Below the pieces are notes generated by a model. That model made no database searches and was not told where the DNA came from. It was given only the letters and a program-made list of their open reading frames with translations. 7,860 nucleotides of DNA, from the NCBI GenBank assembly GCA_030834765.1, contig JAUQXG010000382.1, positions 1 through 7,860 on the forward strand. The letters are read 5' to 3'. Source of the DNA: Lutispora sp. GTDB lineage: Bacteria > Bacillota > Clostridia > Lutisporales > Lutisporaceae. Within the stretch, counting starts at the first letter, position 1, and every line of letters starts with the position of its first letter. A program made the translations under genes and the position numbers. Of this stretch, positions 6,120-7,860 are shown in pieces.

Positions 6120-6975
6120 ATTTGTAGAAAAAATTCATGACTATGGAGTTCTTGTAATGTTTTCACATACTATTTTTTCTTTATCCTTTGCAGTTATTTC
6201 CATGCTTCTGGTTAGCAACGGATTGCCATCATTCTATGTTATTTTTTGGATATTAGTAGCATTTATGGGAGCCAGAACTGGTGCCAATGCGATAAACAGA
6301 GTCATTGATGCAGAAATAGATGCCAAGAACCCTCGCACAGCTACTAGACAGCTGCCCCAGGGTCTGATGAATAAAAAAGAGGTTATCATATTTTCAGTAG
6401 TCTGCTTTATAATCATGGTCATAGCAGCGACAATGCTTAATCCGCTATGCTTGCTGCTTTCACCTGTCGCATTATTTTTATTAGTGATATACTCCTATAC
6501 CAAAAGGGTGACTTGGGCTTGCCATCTGGTGTTAGGGATAACCTCTGCAGCAGCTCCTGTGGGTGCTTGGCTGGCGGTATCTGGAGGAATCACATGGCTC
6601 CCAATCTTTATGGGAGCTGCTAATACTCTTTGGGTAGCAGGATTTGATATCATCTATGGATCTCAAGATTATGAGTTTGACACTGCCAATGGAATACATT
6701 CCATGGCGGCAAGGTTTGGTGTAAAAAATGCACTGTACATAGCGGCTGCTTTTCATACAATCACCATAGCACTATTGATTGTAGTTGGAATCTTAAGTCC
6801 ACAATTAAATATGATCTACTATATCGGCCTTTCTATAATAGCCCTGTTGTTTATCATAGAGCATAAATTGGTATCGCCTGAGAATCTATCCAATGTAAAA
6901 ATAGCATCCTATGGAATTAACCAATTGGTCAGTGTGATATTTTTAGTATGTGGAGTAATAGATGCTTTAGTTTAA
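6106..6975 (+). CDS. ubiA: UbiA-family polyprenyltransferase
   Basis: A 289-residue polytopic membrane enzyme that transfers a polyprenyl chain from its diphosphate to an aromatic acid ring. Both Mg-diphosphate motifs are present: NRVIDAEIDAKNPRT, starting at N64 with D68 and D72, and DIIYGSQDYEFD at 181-192. Seven to nine hydrophobic helices surround them, and the RQLPQG following motif 1 is typical of 4-hydroxybenzoate or MqnP-type members. I choose ATG 6106, with AGGAG at 6090-6094 inside the end of ubiD, a 14-base overlap that suggests coupled translation. TTG 6082 would add 8 residues; TTG 6112 is also possible. Placement between a UbiD and a UbiX argues for prenylation followed by decarboxylation in quinone synthesis, not heme O or chlorophyll chemistry. 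The acceptor is not determined by sequence. Confidence 0.92.
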   Translation: MVLNKFVEKIHDYGVLVMFSHTIFSLSFAVISMLLVSNGLPSFYVIFWILVAFMGARTGANAINRVIDAEIDAKNPRTATRQLPQGLMNKKEVIIFSVVCFIIMVIAATMLNPLCLLLSPVALFLLVIYSYTKRVTWACHLVLGITSAAAPVGAWLAVSGGITWLPIFMGAANTLWVAGFDIIYGSQDYEFDTANGIHSMAARFGVKNALYIAAAFHTITIALLIVVGILSPQLNMIYYIGLSIIALLFIIEHKLVSPENLSNVKIASYGINQLVSVIFLVCGVIDALV

Positions 6976-6995
6976 TATTGTGGAGGTAATTAGAG

Positions 6996-7571
6996 TTGAT
7001 AAAAATAGTAGTCGGCATAACAGGGGCCAGTGGCAGTATTTATGCTAAAAGGCTGATTGAAGAGCTTTTGAAAAAAGATATATATACCCATATCATTTGC
7101 ACAGATACTGGCAAAAAGGTTATGAAATATGAAACAGGCATTGATCTTGAGCAATGGGTGGAAGAGCTTTCGAAACAGTATGGACATCTAAAGCTGGAGG
7201 ATATAAACAATCTATTTGCGGGTGTTGCCAGCGGTTCCTATAAATTTGATGCTGTAGTGATACTTCCTTGCTCTATGGGGACTCTAGCAGAAATAAGCAA
7301 TGGCTTGGCTAAAAACCTGCTTTGCAGAGTGGCAGATGTAGCCATAAAGGAAAACAGACGACTGATCATGGTTCCTAGAGAGACACCATTCAATGCAATT
7401 CATCTGGAAAACATGCTGAAACTTTCAAGACTTGGGGTAACCATTCTGCCTGCCATGCCAGGATTTTATCATATGCCTGAAACCATGGAGGATTTGATTG
7501 ATTTTGTAGTTGGAAAGGTATTAGATAGCCTTTCTATTGAAAATATGCTATTTGAAAAATGGAGGGACTAA
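6996..7571 (+). CDS. ubiX: UbiX flavin prenyltransferase
   Basis: A 191-residue flavoprotein that joins a dimethylallyl unit to FMN to give prenylated FMN, the cofactor of UbiD decarboxylases. Despite its name it is not itself a decarboxylase. Family motifs are clear: N-terminal VVGITGASGSIYAKRL (FMN phosphate loop, S12 and S14), PCSMGTLAEISNG at 91-103, VPRETPFNAIHLENM at 126-140 with R128 and E138, and LPAMPGFYHMPET at 151-163. Length matches the usual 185-210. It begins with TTG at 6996, behind GGAGG (6982-6986) with a 9-base spacer, 20 bases after ubiA. Its last codons hold the ribosome binding site of the following lipoprotein gene. It very probably serves the UbiD encoded first in this operon. 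Confidence 0.96.
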   Translation: MIKIVVGITGASGSIYAKRLIEELLKKDIYTHIICTDTGKKVMKYETGIDLEQWVEELSKQYGHLKLEDINNLFAGVASGSYKFDAVVILPCSMGTLAEISNGLAKNLLCRVADVAIKENRRLIMVPRETPFNAIHLENMLKLSRLGVTILPAMPGFYHMPETMEDLIDFVVGKVLDSLSIENMLFEKWRD

Positions 7572-7572
7572 A

Positions 7573-7860
7573 GTGAAATTAATAAAAAAAACATCAATAA
7601 TACTCCTTGCAGTGCTGGTAGGAATATCTATTGTTGGCTGCTCTGCTACAAATAAAGAAGCAAATGATTCACCAAAACAAACGAAAACCTTAAATTTTGG
7701 AGCCATAGGCTCTGTTGAGCTGATACCTATCATTATTGCTGATGAAAAAGGTTATTTTGCAAACCATGGTCTTGATGTAAACATCCAATCCTTTAAAAGT
7801 TCAAAGGATAGAGATGCAGCCTTCCAAAGCGGCAACCTAGACGGAATAATTTGTGATGAA
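7573..7860 (+). CDS. Substrate-binding lipoprotein, NMT1/SsuA-like (partial)
   Basis: The first 96 codons of a gene that runs off the right edge. The start is GTG at 7573, one base after the ubiX stop, with GGAGGGA at 7561-7567 inside ubiX. A lipoprotein signal peptide is clear: basic KLIKK, a hydrophobic core, and lipobox IVGC with lipidated Cys23, then a polar Asn/Lys/Ser-rich linker. The mature part reads TLNFGAIGSVELIPIIIADEKGYFANHGLDV and then AAFQSGNLDGII. This is the N-terminal lobe pattern of NMT1/THI5/SsuA-type ABC solute-binding proteins for sulfonates, thiamine precursors, riboflavin and aromatic acids. It shares this general fold with the menaquinone enzymes MqnA and MqnD, but the export signal favours transport. 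Permease and ATPase genes would be expected further right. The ligand is unknown. Confidence 0.88.
   Translation, partial: MKLIKKTSIILLAVLVGISIVGCSATNKEANDSPKQTKTLNFGAIGSVELIPIIIADEKGYFANHGLDVNIQSFKSSKDRDAAFQSGNLDGIICDE

Overview
The window looks like chromosomal DNA from a low-GC, endospore-forming Gram-positive anaerobe (Clostridia or Tissierellia type). This rests on AT-rich DNA, strong AAGGAGG-type ribosome binding sites, TTG and GTG starts beside ATG, a small acid-soluble spore protein of the SspH family, and two CCA-encoding tRNA genes with near-consensus vegetative promoters. The genus cannot be fixed from the sequence alone. No insertion sequence, phage gene or CRISPR array is visible, and the gene order reads as ordinary core chromosome.

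Layout. On the minus strand, 12-521 encodes a small DUF3267-type membrane zincin. Everything after it is on the plus strand: an M29-family metallo-aminopeptidase (767-1876), tRNA-Leu(UAG) with its own promoter and terminator (1955-2038), an isochorismatase-family cysteine hydrolase (2266-2805), an SspH-type spore protein (2985-3188) followed 7 bases later by a two-helix membrane protein (about 3196-3381) and a perfect 16-bp terminator, a two-domain rhodanese sulfurtransferase (3475-4311), and tRNA-Arg(CCU) with a fully consensus promoter (4360-4436).

From 4597 to the right edge lies one tightly packed operon: UbiD-type decarboxylase (4671-6119), UbiA-type prenyltransferase (6106-6975), UbiX flavin prenyltransferase (6996-7571) and the start of a substrate-binding lipoprotein (7573 to beyond 7860). 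UbiX makes the prenylated FMN that UbiD enzymes need, and UbiA attaches a polyprenyl tail to an aromatic acid. The set therefore looks like the late, ring-decorating part of a prenylated quinone pathway, most likely the futalosine-type menaquinone branch (MqnP, MqnL and MqnM type). The extracytoplasmic solute-binding lipoprotein as fourth gene is the most intriguing point, because it raises the possibility that a pathway precursor or cofactor is imported.

Regulatory signals read directly from the sequence include a sigma-G-like promoter before sspH, consensus sigma-A promoters before both tRNAs, the aminopeptidase and ubiD, and a 7-bp inverted repeat overlapping the ubiD -35 box that could be an operator.
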